From the NCBI GenBank assembly GCA_028673005.1, contig CM054120.1:75565533-75629532 (forward strand): DNA of 64,000 nt, in the 5' to 3' direction. The stretch comes from Tanypteryx hageni (taxonomy: Eukaryota > Arthropoda > Insecta > Odonata > Petaluridae). A model generated the notes under the pieces. The model saw only the letters and a list, made by a program, of their open reading frames with translations. It was not told the DNA's origin and made no database searches. Positions 12,481 through 24,312 of the stretch are shown here, in pieces (the stretch's first letter is position 1; each line of letters opens with the position of its first letter). Made by a program: the position numbers and the translations under genes.

Positions 12481-12584
12481 CTTTATCTTGCTATTTTATC
12501 TATATGTATAATTTGACCAATTTTCTCTTGTGTGCCTTTTACTGACTTGTCCTATATCATGTTTTTTATCTCTGGACTAATAAA

Positions 12585-12602
12585 CTATTATTATTATTAT
12601 TA
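12585..12602. repeat. (TTA)n microsatellite
   Basis: A short TTATTATTATTATTATTA run is present. Confidence 0.7.
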
Positions 12603-13841
12603 TAAGTACATGTTCATTATTTATGTGGTCAATTTTAATTGCTTTCTAATGACTTGAATTCAGTATGTATATTATTGATATTTATTCCTGCGAAACATGT
12701 GTTCAACAACCATTCTAAAACTATAAACCTAATTCCATGTAACAACTTGGTTATTTTTCCATGTTTGCCATCAGTTCAATCAGAGGAATAAATATGGCTG
12801 TTGAAATGTTTTCTTAATTTCAATTACGATGCTGTTATGAAATTGTGTTGATATAAGAATTTTGGAGTAACTGTGTCATGTAAAAATAATTTATTTTTGG
12901 AAATGTATTTTTAATCTTAGCTACAAACATTCCTTGGTGCCAACCATTAATCTTGGTATAGGATAATTCAAACTTAATGAAACCAGCATAATTTGTAATC
13001 AATTTTGCTTGTGCGGTTGGAATTAGGTTGTTTTGGTAAACCTTGTCTTCATAAAACTTTAAGTTTCTACCTTAGTATGCTCTATATTACGGAATCAATA
13101 GACAATTATCAAGAAATTTCATCCCCTTTCAACATTCGAAAAATTAATTATATGACACCTACTTTGCTTTTCGTATCTTCAATTTCTCATCCTCTTTAGA
13201 TGAAGCCAAATGTCTACCCTAGACCTTTTTTCTAGATCTTTAATATTCTTTATTTTCGTATTTTGTCCCTGGAAAAATTGTAAAAAAGTTTTCCGGGGAC
13301 AAAATACATAGCTTTTATTGAAATTTCTTAATGTAATTCTACACTTGAATGTAAACTCAGCAAAAGCTGTAAGATTACATTTTTCTCGCCGACAACATTA
13401 ATATCAATAGAATTACCTGTATTAAGATTCAACTCTGATCCCAAATATTTATTTATTGCTTCTTGTTATTTAGGTATGAAAATTTTCATTTTCATGAATG
13501 CTTTAAACCCTTCTATTATCTGTGCAAAAACTTGAGGTAAGTTGAGATAAAAGTGATGCTAGAAAATGTCACCAAATAAATTATTTAGAAAGTCGACTGT
13601 TGAGTGAAAATTTAATGCAGTGGTATTTACTTTAAATTTTAAATTGGAAGTAAACTTAAATATGTTTTTTATTCTAGAGCATGCAATAGCTGTAATATTT
13701 ATATTATTCTGATAAAGTTGGACATTATATTATTTAAAAATTTTATTAGAAACTAAATGTTAAAGGACTCCTGATAAGTAAGCACATTGCATCTAACAGC
13801 TTTACTGAAAATGTAATTTTAACTCACATCAAACCAAAAGC
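12603..13841. other. No feature recognised
   Basis: AT-rich DNA with no supported gene, repeat unit or inverted termini. Confidence 0.4.
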
Positions 13842-14526
13842 ATGTCGAATATAATTAATCAAGCAAGACAAAAGGAAATTTCTAATTCTTCACCGTCTGA
13901 AATTAATGTAGATGGAATCCCTATTAAGGATCCAACAGATATCGCAAACCAATTAAATAATTTTTTTAACCAAGTAGCTGCCAATATATCACAAATTCTT
14001 AGTAGTAACATTGGACACAAACACTACTGCAGAAACAAAATACCTCACAACATTTTTCTCACACCAACAATTGAAATAGAAATTATTAATATAATAAGAA
14101 GCATAAATATAAAGAAATCTGTTGGATACGATGGTAGCCCAATTATTGCTATCAAAACATGTGCTGCAAGCATTGCACCACTTATAGCTAATATTATTAA
14201 TAAATCCTTTGATGAAGATACTTTTCCTGATGCATTGAAAATTACCATAATAAATCCTAACCTTAAAAAAGGCGATAGGCTGTCTCTGGACAACTACAGA
14301 CCAATTGAATTATTGTCTTGTTTCTCAAAAATTTTTGAAATGGCCCTTCAATACAGACTTCTGTCATTTTTTAAATTTCATAATGTTATTTGTAGCTCTC
14401 AGCATGGCTTTACAAAAGGGAAATCTACCACTTCAGCAGCGATTAGTTAGATGGGAATTACTCTTTATAATCTTCATGAATCTGAGAGTAAGAAGTAAAA
14501 AATTAGTAAATCACCCACCTGGTTAA
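13842..14526 (+). pseudogene. Non-LTR reverse transcriptase fragment (Jockey/CR1-type)
   Basis: A 202-codon plus frame (13842-14450) reads as the N-terminal half of a LINE RT. It has the NxFFxxVAANI-like linker, K-K-S-V-G-Y-D-G (KSxGxDGIP motif), FPDALK, the motif NPNLKKGDRLSLDNYRPIELL (normally PxxKKGD..NYRPISLL), FSKIFE and QHGFTKGKST. It stops where the (F/Y)xDxxKAFD catalytic motif should begin, and no YADD follows, so the catalytic core is absent. Loss of the 3' half is unlike normal LINE 5' truncation and suggests deletion or recombination. It is not functional. Confidence 0.8.
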
Positions 14527-15114
14527 TTCCAGTACATTTCATTTATAATGCAATTAATGATATTTTCTTCTTATTAAAAGGTGTGATTATATAAGAAAAA
14601 GGGGTGGCAGCTTTTCATTCCAAATAACATAAAGTATTCATAATTTCTGCCATAAGATTGATAATTGATGATTTAACGACATTGTTAAGAAGTTATAATA
14701 AAAGTAGATAGCTAATTTTAAGCTTAGAAAACTGCATTAAAATTAATGATTGACACAAAGTATCCCGATGTATATTCTGTAAACTCAGTGCTCAAATTGA
14801 AACATTTTAACAATGGGGAAGCTAGTAACTGGAACATCCTTATCTGATTTTTTAACAATGGGAATGCTAGCTTCGTTTTATATCAAGAGGACCAGTTTTC
14901 CCATTCGTTCCTGCCCAATTTGTGTAAACCATTTGTACTTGTCTGTAGGTCTGTCGATCTGATTATAAATCTCGGTCCATACTTACATTAAAACTCTAAG
15001 TAAATGCCAAAAAATACAAAGTTGAGATTTTCAAAATAGATTTTCATACTAATAATTCATATTCCACAATTCCATTTTGGGAATCCCTTGGGGATTGATT
15101 GAGTGGCTTTAAAA
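14527..15114. other. No feature recognised
   Basis: AT-rich sequence with a short local duplication of ACAATGGGGAAGCTAG and ACAATGGGAATGCTAG (near 14810 and 14860). No gene is supported. Confidence 0.35.
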
Positions 15115-15300
15115 ACTGATGCTATTTACTTCCTCACTGCACTTTTGAGTGTTGCATTATATGGGTGTGAGACATTGACAATATGAAAAGAAGATATGAG
15201 CAGATTAGGGGTATTTGAGATGTGGATATTGTGTAGATTGGAACAAATTAGTTGAACTGAGAGAAAAACAAATAAGTAAATCTTAAATGCAGTAGTATAG
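15115..15300 (+). pseudogene. RTE-type LINE C-terminal relic
   Basis: Plus-strand translation gives SVALYGCETLTI, then after a stop KEDMSRLGVFEMWILCRL. This is the LLYGxETWTL...F-E-M-W-x-x-R-R block found near the C-terminus of RTE/BovB-like polyproteins, and the same block occurs at 25260-25450 and 61002-61238. It has internal stops and no other RT motifs. It is a short dead fragment. Confidence 0.6.
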
Positions 15301-15945
15301 TAGTATCAAAATTATAAATTTGATGTAAAGTGTTACAAGAGTAGAAGGGCTCACATTTTCTAAAAAACATACTGTCTATAACTCAAAAGCTATGGTCTGG
15401 AAAAAACCTTTATTTCAAAAACCTTGTATTGAAGGGCAAGGGAAATATTCCCCTGCATATGCAAGATTTATCCTGAATCAGACATGATCTTTATATTGCT
15501 TTGACAATACATTTTTCCCTCACAGCAATAGGATAAAATGACTGTAGAATGTTTAAGTTTACTTCTACAAATCAAGGGGGATAACAATGCTACAAAAATA
15601 TTTTGAAAAATCTTTTCTTCATAAACTTCCAAAAAAAGACAATGTGATTTTGTTCAGGAGATTCAAAGGAATGAATACATACAGCTAAAAAAATTCTATT
15701 GGAAGAAATTAATGCAAAAATATACTTTTTACCTTATTTGATAGCAGAAGTGTTAAAACTACCCATATCCAGTTAACTAGTCATCAGTGGGAGGCATAGT
15801 TAGGAGTCCCAAGTCAAATTAACTGCACATGGACTCTGCTTACTTCTCCTAGCACTATAATGCATTTGGTTTTTTTAATACAGTAAAAGTTGTGGGCTTC
15901 TGGCAAACCTGTTTTTCATTTGATGAAATATTTTTGCACTCTGCA

Positions 15946-16124
15946 CCTTGGTAGAGTGGTGGTTAGCGTGTCTGGCTCCCAATGCTAGAATGCTAGGGTT
16001 GCGGGTTCGAATCCTGCAGAGGGCATGTTCATTTGTGTTCGTCTTTGTTAACTTTATTATGCTTGTTGTAAAAGGCCGTTAACGGCTGTTTATAAGCTAG
16101 TATTCAAAATAAAATAAATAAATG
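15946..16124 (+). repeat. tRNA-derived SINE, family 1, copy 1
   Basis: The head is tRNA-like: GGTAGAGTGGTGGTTAGCGTG covers box A, and GCGGGTTCGAATCC is box B. A family-specific body follows (AAAGGCCGTTAACGGCTGTTTA) and an A/T-rich tail (AAAATAAAATAAATAAATG). The related copies at 46022-46191 and 58836-59026 establish a family. This copy has an 8-bp internal duplication (ATGCTAGA) in the anticodon region. It is presumably transcribed by RNA polymerase III and mobilised by a LINE; which LINE is not shown. Confidence 0.8.
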
Positions 16125-16545
16125 TCAGGGTTATGCTAAGCTACTGGTTGTGCCAGCTGATAGGTCTGCTGCTTTGACAATCATATTGCTGAAAATATAT
16201 ATTGGTAATTATTATTTTTAATTGGCCACTCATCATCAACAAAAAGTAGCCCAACATCCAAAACTAACTTTGTTTAATATATGGCCAATTAATGTACGAC
16301 CTATTGAGGTGATTATTAATTAATTTACCAAATAATTATTAATAGCTATTAATCACTCATAGGTCTACTTCTTGTTCAGTGGACATTAGTTTTTTCCTCT
16401 AAATTCAACAATAACACATGCATTAACCATTTGATTTGTATGTAAAAAAGGGCACGCGAAGAAGATTATTAGTCTCTGTGGACCCATAAATTAACCCCAA
16501 TGTTTTCAGTTGGATTGTGTTGCCATTTGGTAACAATATTTTAAT

Positions 16546-16681
16546 TATTACTGATATTACTGCTGTTGCTTGCTGACATATTTCAATTTTAGCAATATAT
16601 AACTCATATGAAACATTTAAATGTTTTAAGTACCTTACAAAAAATTTTAGAAAATTAAATATGATATATCTTGGTGCATAT
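16546..16681. repeat. 136-bp direct repeat, copy 1
   Basis: Almost identical to 16998-17131, with about six differences by eye, starting ATTACTGATATTACTGCTG and ending TCTTGGTGCATA. The offset is about 451 bp. The copies flank a unique segment, like a local duplication or two insertions of one short element. No coding capacity. Confidence 0.85.
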
Positions 16682-16997
16682 TGTTGAAACCATGATCACA
16701 TGTGTTTTCTAAAAGGTGGGTCTGTATTATGTTATATAAAATTTAATTCGGTCTTGTATGTTATTTGAAAATGCAATTCTACATAGTTATAGCTTTTTTG
16801 AGTGATTTCATGTCTCATAGGTTTCTCAGAGGAAAAGTGTAAAAAGGAAGAGGTGGATAATAGAGTAGTATCTTATACGGGACAAATACACTCTTAAAAA
16901 CTTATTAAATGAGGTGAAAATCTTCAAACTCTGTGATTTTTGTAATTAATTTTATAGAACAGTTACACATTTTAATAATTATTACAATTGGTAGGTT

Positions 16998-17131
16998 ATT
17001 ACTGATATTACTGCTGTTGCTTGCTGACATATTTAAATTTTAGCAATATATAACTCATATGAAACATTTAAATGTCTAAGGTACCTTATAAAAATTTTAG
17101 ATAATTAAATATGATATATCTTGGTGCATAT
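16998..17131. repeat. 136-bp direct repeat, copy 2
   Basis: Second copy of the repeat at 16546-16681. It ends about 110 bp downstream of the stop codon of the minus-strand zinc-finger gene and may supply part of its 3' end. Confidence 0.85.
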
Positions 17132-17243
17132 AACGATAACAAAGGTGCTACAAAAATATTTACAGGTAAGACAATTATTTTTTTACTATACATATATTTA
17201 ATCTAAAAACGAAGCGTCACTCCTGACACGGACACTGCGCCAG

Positions 17244-17962
17244 TTAATGAATGAAACTGCACTTTGGGCCAAAAGGGCAGAATCCAGAGTCACCATGGTA
17301 GTGTTTACATAATTTGGTTTTATATAGCGGATGTCGCTTCCTTGGTCTTAGCTCCTCTTCTGAGTGAGCAAATGTGCACCTCGACCCGTATGTGCAGTAG
17401 CCGAATTCTAACATCCTTCTGCACAATACTGTTTTAAATAAACGCTCTGAAAAATAAAATATACATATATTAATTTAGCCTCAAAAAAATATTTTTCGCC
17501 AAAGAGATGATATTGATAGAATAACTTAGTAGCTATTAACGTCATTAGGTCAGCAGGTTCTTCAAATGGCATTTCAGGGCAAATGAGAAGGAAAGGCTGG
17601 GTTTTCGGTGGAGAATTGACCATTTGAAGTGTTTACTGAGTTTCAACGAAGGATCAAAGATAGACTGCAGAAATAATTTTATTTTTCGTCCGAATAGTTT
17701 ATATTATCACGGTTTTTAAGACTGAAGTTGTGACGCGCATATTTAAGTAAATACTCGACACGTTTTCGTCTTTATTCAGCGAACTAATACCTGTCGATTG
17801 TATAATATGCTAAAAGCGATCTGAATTAAAAATGATACGGATTTATTTGATTTACGCGGCAGAGAGCGAGAAGAATAATGGTAAGATTAGGCTGAAAAAT
17901 AAGTTTTAGTTTCAAACTGAAAAATTCTTACCTATCTCCAGTAAATTTTTTGATGGCTCCAT
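17244..17962 (-). CDS. Small tandem CCCH zinc-finger protein (TTP/ZFP36-like)
   Basis: Proposed as two exons: 17932-17962 (ATG at 17962, donor G|GTAAGA) and 17244-17446 (acceptor TTTTTCAG|AG). The intron is 485 bp. Exon 1 ends in phase 1 and exon 2 begins with two bases completing a Glu codon, giving a 77-residue product starting MEPSKNLLEI. Finger 1 is C-x8-C-x5-C-x3-H (CRRMLEFGYC..CTFAH). Finger 2 is C-x9-C-x5-C-x3-H (CKHYHGDSGFC..CSFIH). The fingers are 18 residues apart and each is preceded by a (Y/F)KTxLC lead-in, the tristetraprolin arrangement; that family binds AU-rich mRNA elements. The protein stops right after finger 2, so it lacks the usual flanking effector regions. Exon 2 is the firm part; exon 1 is inferred from splice phase, and further 5' exons are possible. 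A decayed copy or a longer gene cannot be excluded. Confidence 0.65.
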
Positions 17963-18626
17963 TTCTGAAAATTAGGATGGTTTTGGTTAGTAGTATTAGT
18001 ATCGAGACCAAATAATTCAACTCATGCTAGCACACAGTTGGTTATATTTTCTTAATTTTCAACGGAGTAGGATATAATTTAGCGTTCAAAAATGTCAAAG
18101 ATTAGCATTTGCCATTTTCTTTTAGGACAACAAAAAGAGTGTCTTTCATAATAATAAGCTTGTCTATTTACAAACATCTACAAACAATCATAATTTTTAC
18201 TATCTCAAAGTATTTTCTCGTGACCAAAAACCTAATTTAGACTCAGTTTTCGCTTATATGATACCTCAGAATCTCTAGGAAATTTCTTATCAAACTTTAA
18301 TCCAGGCCGCCGAAGCTTTGATAACTTCAAATAGGAAGGATTCGCAACCACCCACCATGCAGAAAATTTTCCCTCAAGGAAATCAATGGAAAATACTAAG
18401 GTAGCGAAGTTAATTTGCCAAGAGTTTCTTCGCCTATTTTCTGCATAGAACTCAAGCAACGATATTCGCCATAATTGCGATACTGGTTCATGCATAAATT
18501 TCAAATAAAAGTTCATTATGGATAAATTGTGAGAAAATATTTGTAAGTTGTAGTTAGTATTTATCACTCTTTTCAGTACAATTTTCTTTAGGGCAGATAT
18601 AAAAAAATTCTGAATTTTAATTACAG

Positions 18627-18704
18627 ACTGACGCCGCCTGTCATGAGACTCGAAGCTAGCGCTTTATGAAATCTGCATCTATCTCAGGCATGGCTTCTAA
18701 ACAC
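18627..18704 (+). other. Candidate exon with start codon
   Basis: A good acceptor (TTTTAATTACAG) and donor (CAC|GTAAGTAA) bound 78 bp. All frames are closed before the ATG at 18666, after which 13 codons (MKSASISGMASKH) run in phase 0 into the donor. This fits an exon carrying 5' UTR plus the start of a protein. It lies upstream of two other phase-0 plus-strand exon candidates (41473-41649 and 55551-55685), so all three could be one gene. There is no homology evidence, and a chance splice pair is possible. Confidence 0.35.
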
Positions 18705-20407
18705 GTAAGTAAACACTTGCTTTTATCCATCTATCTTTTTTCCCAGTTCTCAAGGTTAATGCATATTTTTTGTGAAGAGTGAATATTTAGTACACATACT
18801 TTGAGAGCATATCACCTTACTCATGGGTTTCTCCCCTAGATTTCGGAAAATATCAATTTTTTCGCCTATTTCGCTAATTTAGATACACATTTCTCCGTCA
18901 TAATCCTTGGTCATTTCCGTAATTATACTCTCGGCATAGGCAAAGTGACGTTTGATTAAAAAGTCGGCTAGTTAATTTCTTTATCATTAGAAGTAGTAAT
19001 AGTATTTTATACTATTACTGTCAACTCGAGGATTACAGTAGGACCTGCCCCATTGGCAAATAAATAAAGGAATGTTAGGCTGTCTTATATGCATACATTT
19101 CGGAGATCCATAAGAATTTTGGACGAAGTTTAATTAGCATGAAAATATTAATAAAATATTGGAATTCCGACGAACTCCATTTAATTCATAAAATTGTCTA
19201 ATAATTTTATCAAAAATATCCCCCTCTTAAGTGTTTTGGAAAAAATATTGATGTATAAATATCATGTTTTGAATAATCATTTATTAGATACAGGTTATTG
19301 ATTTTTACTCGACGACGCAAAAATGCTTAGCCGTCTTGATCCTTTGTTGTCGTACGAAATCTGATATACATATTTTAATTCCTGACTATTGATAGGCCGG
19401 GAAATCACCGACCGAATTATTTGACCGACCTCAAACCTTAAGCAGAAGATATAATACAACGTGGTTGTATGTTAAAGCTTGAATTTAAAAACGTTATTGG
19501 TAATTGGACGCTATATGAACAAAAAGTAAAGTATTACGCCTTCGTAGGAAACTCATTAGCTTTGACAATTTAACACGGCCGTTTAAGACCGCGATTTAAT
19601 TATCGCATTGTATTTAACACTGCTGAATTTCAATTTCAAACCTCGGTTTAGATCGAGGGAATGGAACAAACGAATAGATCGTCTGGTTAAAATTTTCGAA
19701 GGAATCGATTTTACAAACAGGCAATTCTTCAAAGTTTGTAACCCCTAATGGCTTCTAGTACGCATTTTGCTAAATTGAATGAAAATTTGTCTCTAATAAC
19801 TCAAACGGTTAAGAGATTAGCTCTAGCAGTTGAGAACTTCGGCCTCCCTCGTGGAGACAAGTATGTAAGGTCATCATTGGATTAGAATACGCGTTTTCAT
19901 TTGAAATTCGAAAATGACAACTTTATTCTCCTTCAATTGGAACTATTGGCGATTTCTGAGAAAATATTACGCGTTCATTAGTTATATATGCAAATAAAAA
20001 TATCGCTAACACTTCAGGTTATTAATTGAATGGCTGATTGTGCGACCTATTACTGGATCGTAACAAAATTCTTCATCGGCATACGCTCACTAGCTTAAAA
20101 TGCCACACTTGGAAGTTTTGTAAAATTCTATTTATCATGTGAAATAAATAATAGTAAGCTACATGGTATTTTTGTACGCTAAATTATATCATATCGAATA
20201 CTGAACTGTATTTAAACACTGATTAATTAACATTAGCCGTCATTGATTACGGTAAAAATTATTTAATAGTTTGTATAAACTAAGCAAATCCTAAGTTAAA
20301 CAAGAAAATGTAATCCATGTGAAGGTTAAATAAAAATTTATTTTATCTCACCTTTTAATGTTCAGTCGACACAGTGTCTCTGAAAAACTTATTTTCAAGG
20401 ACCTTAT
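18705..20407. other. No feature recognised
   Basis: No supported gene or repeat. If the exon candidates on either side are real, this is intron. Confidence 0.35.
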
Positions 20408-20499
20408 TTGCAGTTTTTCCGCATACGGATGGTATATCTACTAATATTCCTCTATTGGAAATACCTTCCCATTGCTTCAATCGAAACGCTTAGCAGTTG

Positions 20500-20840
20500 T
20501 TCACTTGTCGATAGCGGATATGAAAAATTGCGATATCAGAATGAAACACATGCGCAGGCTATGACTGCTGCCCCAATAAATACTAGAATATGATAGTTTG
20601 AGAATAACGCTTTTTAGGCGATTGCTAATACGAAGACCACAATACAAATACGAAAAGCTTATGAATCTTGCTTTAATACCTCCTATTTACACCACTTCTA
20701 ACAACGTAGACAATTTCACTCAAGACTTAAACAATCACCAGCTAATGGAATTCATATTCGAGATGGAAAGCGACAAATCTCTTCCACTCCTCGTTCTGCT
20801 TCTAACGCGAAAATACAGTAAAATAGAATTTAATATTTAA
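20500..20840 (+). pseudogene. Penelope-like element reverse transcriptase relic
   Basis: Two overlapping plus-strand pieces resemble the Penelope RT palm. The first (about 20540-20590) reads THAQAMTAAPI, like the QAMGSPLSP motif. The second (20640-20838) reads YEKLMNLALIPP, then DNFTQDLNNHQ and MESDKSLPLLVLLLTRK, like the FHQHLNN...SLPFLDVLVTRK region. The catalytic YxDD that should lie between is missing, as the sequence passes directly from LIPPIY to the LNN region. A frameshift at about 20590 separates the two pieces. There is no GIY-YIG part, and it is independent of the two Penelope-like elements further right. Confidence 0.55.
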
Positions 20841-21423
20841 TGGAAACCCGCACACATTAACGTTTACATTTCTCAAAAACCATTCCATCACACTAAACAC
20901 AACACGTCAGCTTGCACTTGTAAACCATCTCGGGAGAGCCTCTTCCACAAATTCACTTTTACCACTCTCTTTTTCCGTCCATTTTTTCATCCTTGCTCAC
21001 ACCTAATTCATGGACTTTTCTGTTTTCAAAGAGTTTGCGCTGAAGAGGCTGTGAAACACCAAGTTTTAATGCAGCTTACCTCGGGCTATACTTGAGCAAG
21101 GCGTCATAAGCAATCTTCTTCTTTTCACTCAAATAAATCTCGACGTTTCTGCGACATACCGATTTGAGAAATAGTGACCCTGCGCTCCGTAGGTGCGTAT
21201 CACGGACTACGTTTGGAAAACTGTTTCATGGACTCACCGCTAAGGAAAGTGAAGCTAAGTGAGCACAATTTTTTTTCAAAAAATGCTTGGCAGTAACTCT
21301 ATATTTTTCTTTCACGAACAATGTAGCAACAATGTTACAAGACGGGGGTCACGACAGGGGATCCGGCTCCGCATTAGTCTGACTCATAGGTTGAAATGAG
21401 AGACAGGCAGACAAACGACTTTA
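20841..21423. other. No feature recognised
   Basis: No supported coding region. The end of the adjacent LINE reading frame lies at 21424 without a visible poly-A or simple-repeat tail. Confidence 0.35.
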
Positions 21424-22965
21424 TTAGGGCGAAATTGAGACTATGTAGTCCCTTCTTTCGTCATATAGGACTTTGCGTTTTCGTTCTATGTCGATTGTTG
21501 TTGGATTCGTCGAGAAGCTCTCGTTAAGAGAATCTAGTGATATGTTTGGAGGTAAGGAAGAATCATTGGACTTGCCGATTCCAAGGTGTCGCAGATTGTT
21601 CCATGAGGCGGATGTTGTTATATTGGAGCCGGATATAGAATAAGCGAATTTTATTTTGGCATTTCTAATCTGTTGCTTGGTTTTGTTTCTAATATTTTTG
21701 TAGGTATTGAACGTATTTGGGCATTTATTTGATTTGAAGAGACGAAAAATTGAATCGCGTCGAGCCATCAATAGTTTTAAATCGGCCGTTATCCATGGGG
21801 CGCGAGGTTTAGAGACGCGTGTGGTTTTGATGGGTGCGCATTTATCGAGTAGATGTAAGAGAAAAGTGTTAAGTGCTTCAATTTTTGCGTCTATGTCGTC
21901 TGCATATTCAATAGTGTGCCACGGAAGACACGCAGCTTCTGCAATTAAACTATCATAGTCAAGGTTTTTAAAATTTCGTTGGGAGATAAATTTCTGCTTA
22001 AATTTTGGAGAGTTTAGTGAGTAGGCTAGAAAAATTAAGTCATGGGAGGAAATGCCCGGGACAGGTAATTGACCATGTGTGCAAACTTTATCTGGGTTAG
22101 CAGTAACTAATATGTCAATCCAAGTGGAAGAATTTTTAGTGTTATTTGTGGGTTTTAAAGGTAGTATGCTGAGGTTGTGCGATGTAAAAGAGTTTTTAAA
22201 AAAGACAGCATCGGAGGAGCTTGAGGCAAAATTTGCATTAAAGTCACCAGATATGATTAAGTGCTCATAATCGTGTCTTAAGTTGGCAATGATCTCGTCA
22301 ATGTCAGATAGATAACCAATTTTTGGAGGACGATAAACGATTCCTAACAATATTTTTTTTGAATTGACGACTACTTCAAGGAAGAGATATTCAGGTCTGC
22401 GGGAGTATTGTGCGTCGCTGGTGGCGATTACTTTACAAGCAAGGTCTTTACGGACGTAGATTCCTACTCCCCCTCCTCCTTTCCCTATCCTATCATTGCG
22501 AAACAAGTTATACCCAGGTATTTCAACAGAAGAGCTAGAGATAGCGGGTTTCAGCCACGTTTCGGACATGGTAATAGCATGTAGATCGTTGGGCGGGAGT
22601 AATGAGCGCAGTTCGTCGAAGTGAGGGACAAGGCTTTGGGCGTTAATATAGATAAGTTGGAAGGATCGGGGAAAAGGTTTAAGTTCTTCTGTAAGAAGAC
22701 AATGTGTTGGAACTGGGATGGGTCGGGGAAAGCCATTATGGGAAGGAGGCGGACGGTTGGTGGTAAGATGAGGAGTGTGATGGGGGGAGGGGGAGGGAGA
22801 GGGGGAAAGAGGGAGGGAGCAGCAGAAGGTGTATCCCAGTGTTATACAGAAAAATGGCCGAGATCGTACCAGATCTTCTTGAGATATTGAGCGTTGAGCA
22901 CAAAGAATCAGAGAAATGTTAGGGCTTTTATATAGAAATATTTGTATGATTAAATTACAATCCAC
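21424..22965 (-). pseudogene. Non-LTR retrotransposon endonuclease ORF (3' truncated)
   Basis: A 513-codon minus frame is open throughout. Residues about 105-330 form an apurinic-type endonuclease with its key positions: INAQSL (Asn), MSETWL (Glu), GGGVGIYV, VYRPPK, ISGDFNAN (Asp/Asn) and GISSHDLIF (His). Residues 330-480 match the basic linker found before the RT (PRAPWITADLKLLMARRD, then NKTKQQIRNAK). The frame ends at SISP with no RT. The first about 100 residues are Pro/Ser-rich (SPSPSPSPHH) and may be 5' leader. The intact endonuclease without an RT shows that the 3' two-thirds were lost by deletion or recombination. Jockey/CR1-group assignment is by motif only. Confidence 0.75.
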
Positions 22966-23794
22966 AAATATTTTGAAAGCATATTATGTTCCTACATCGT
23001 CCATGATTTTTGTAAGAAGAAAAATTATAAATAAGTGTGTTATCATATGAATAGGTTCAAAGGTTTGAAAAGGTGCCAGTGAAAATAATTTGTTTGTCCT
23101 TTCTAAATCAGTTTGGACTATTACTGTCTAAATACTCCTTAGCTTCAAGAGTTTAATATGTTACCTTTTTATCTGCCGTGAATTCCATACAGGAGTTTAG
23201 GTAAAGGTTTACGTGAGCTTTGATGGCTACAAGACGCCTCCACCTGATAAATAATTGTTGGCACTGAATTTGAATGGAAAATATGAGAGATACAGGAAAC
23301 CTCTGCCATTAGCGGCTTATACGTTCCAGAGAAAGTCGCAAAAAGCAGAACCTCGAATACTGATGCAACAATGTTTCTCTTCAAAAATATTTAAAGGTGC
23401 ATCAAACAAGTGTACTCCACGTGTATTTATGTAAAACACTAAATATTTCATGTTAAGAATCATGTATCTCCCTAAACCCTAAAGGGTTAATGTAATGGAC
23501 TAGCTAATATTTCTAAGAGGAATGAGTGTTTGTTTGCTCAGCGGCGATCACCATATGTTTCTCAAACTGTTTGCAAACAATTCAAATCTCATCTTCACGA
23601 TTTCAAAATGAGGAATCTAAAACTGTATTTCTATTGACGTTCATCAGGGATAGAAATAATCGTGCAACTCTTAAAAGGTTGGTATTCCTGGACGTCAAGA
23701 TTACATTCGAGCGTAAATATCTTATTATTTATCATAGAATTACGTTTAAAAGACGCTGTTAAACAGAGAATTTATCCGTATTCGACGCATGAGT
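22966..23794. other. No feature recognised
   Basis: No supported gene or repeat between the LINE endonuclease frame and the LINE-A copy. Confidence 0.35.
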
Positions 23795-24312
23795 TACATC
23801 TACATCTACATCTACAAGTTACCCTGCAATTCACCAAGTTGGTGGGTGGCAGGGGGTGCAATGCACCAAATCCTACCTAAAGATTGTCTAACGCAATTCG
23901 AAATTTCCTATTGTGATCTCTTATTGTCCTCGGAAAGAACGAGCCTAGATAACGCTCCGTCCTACAATCGATCTCACGTATTTTATCGTCTCGATCTTTT
24001 CTACCTATATACGTCGGTGCCACAATTATTCCCACTACCTCCTCTTTTAGACATTCTGACCTATATTTCTCTAGAAGTTTCAACCTTGAGTGCAATCTAC
24101 GGTCCTCCAGTGATACCCAGTTCAAATCGCTCAATAAAGAGGTGACGCTTTCCTTATGTTCGTACTTTTGTTTTACAAATCTGGCTGCTCTGCGCTGTAC
24201 TCTTTCTAGTTGAGTTATATGTCCCTTCTCGTACGGATCCCATATGCTCGCTGCGTATTCCACTTGTGGTCTTACCAGTGATAAGTAGCATGTTTCGCGT
24301 ACTTTCTCACTA
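23795..24312 (-). mobile_element. LINE-A, 5'-truncated copy 1
   Basis: Minus strand. The 3' end is a (TGTAGA)n tail (inverse at 23795-23816), preceded by the family's 3' sequence GGTGCATTGCACCCCCTGCC. Upstream, 128 codons (24263-23877) encode the RT C-terminal region: ASIWDPYEKGHI, QRRAARFVKQKY, DLNWVSLEDRR, APTYIGRKDRDDKIREID and FFPRTIRDHNR. The similarity begins near 24312, so this is an ordinary 5'-truncated insertion. The frame is intact over this part, unlike most other copies, which points to a younger age. It is very close in sequence to the C-terminus of the copy at 32920-35517. Confidence 0.8.

Noticed and set aside
15946..16050. Functional tRNA gene
   Set aside because: Head has box A and B but an internal 8-bp duplication, a SINE body and A-rich tail, and repeated copies; it is a SINE.
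17408..17623. 71-codon minus frame as an exon of the zinc-finger gene
   Set aside because: Its possible donor (GAC|GTTAAT) leaves phase 2, which does not fit the acceptor of the finger exon; used in the needed phase it meets a stop.
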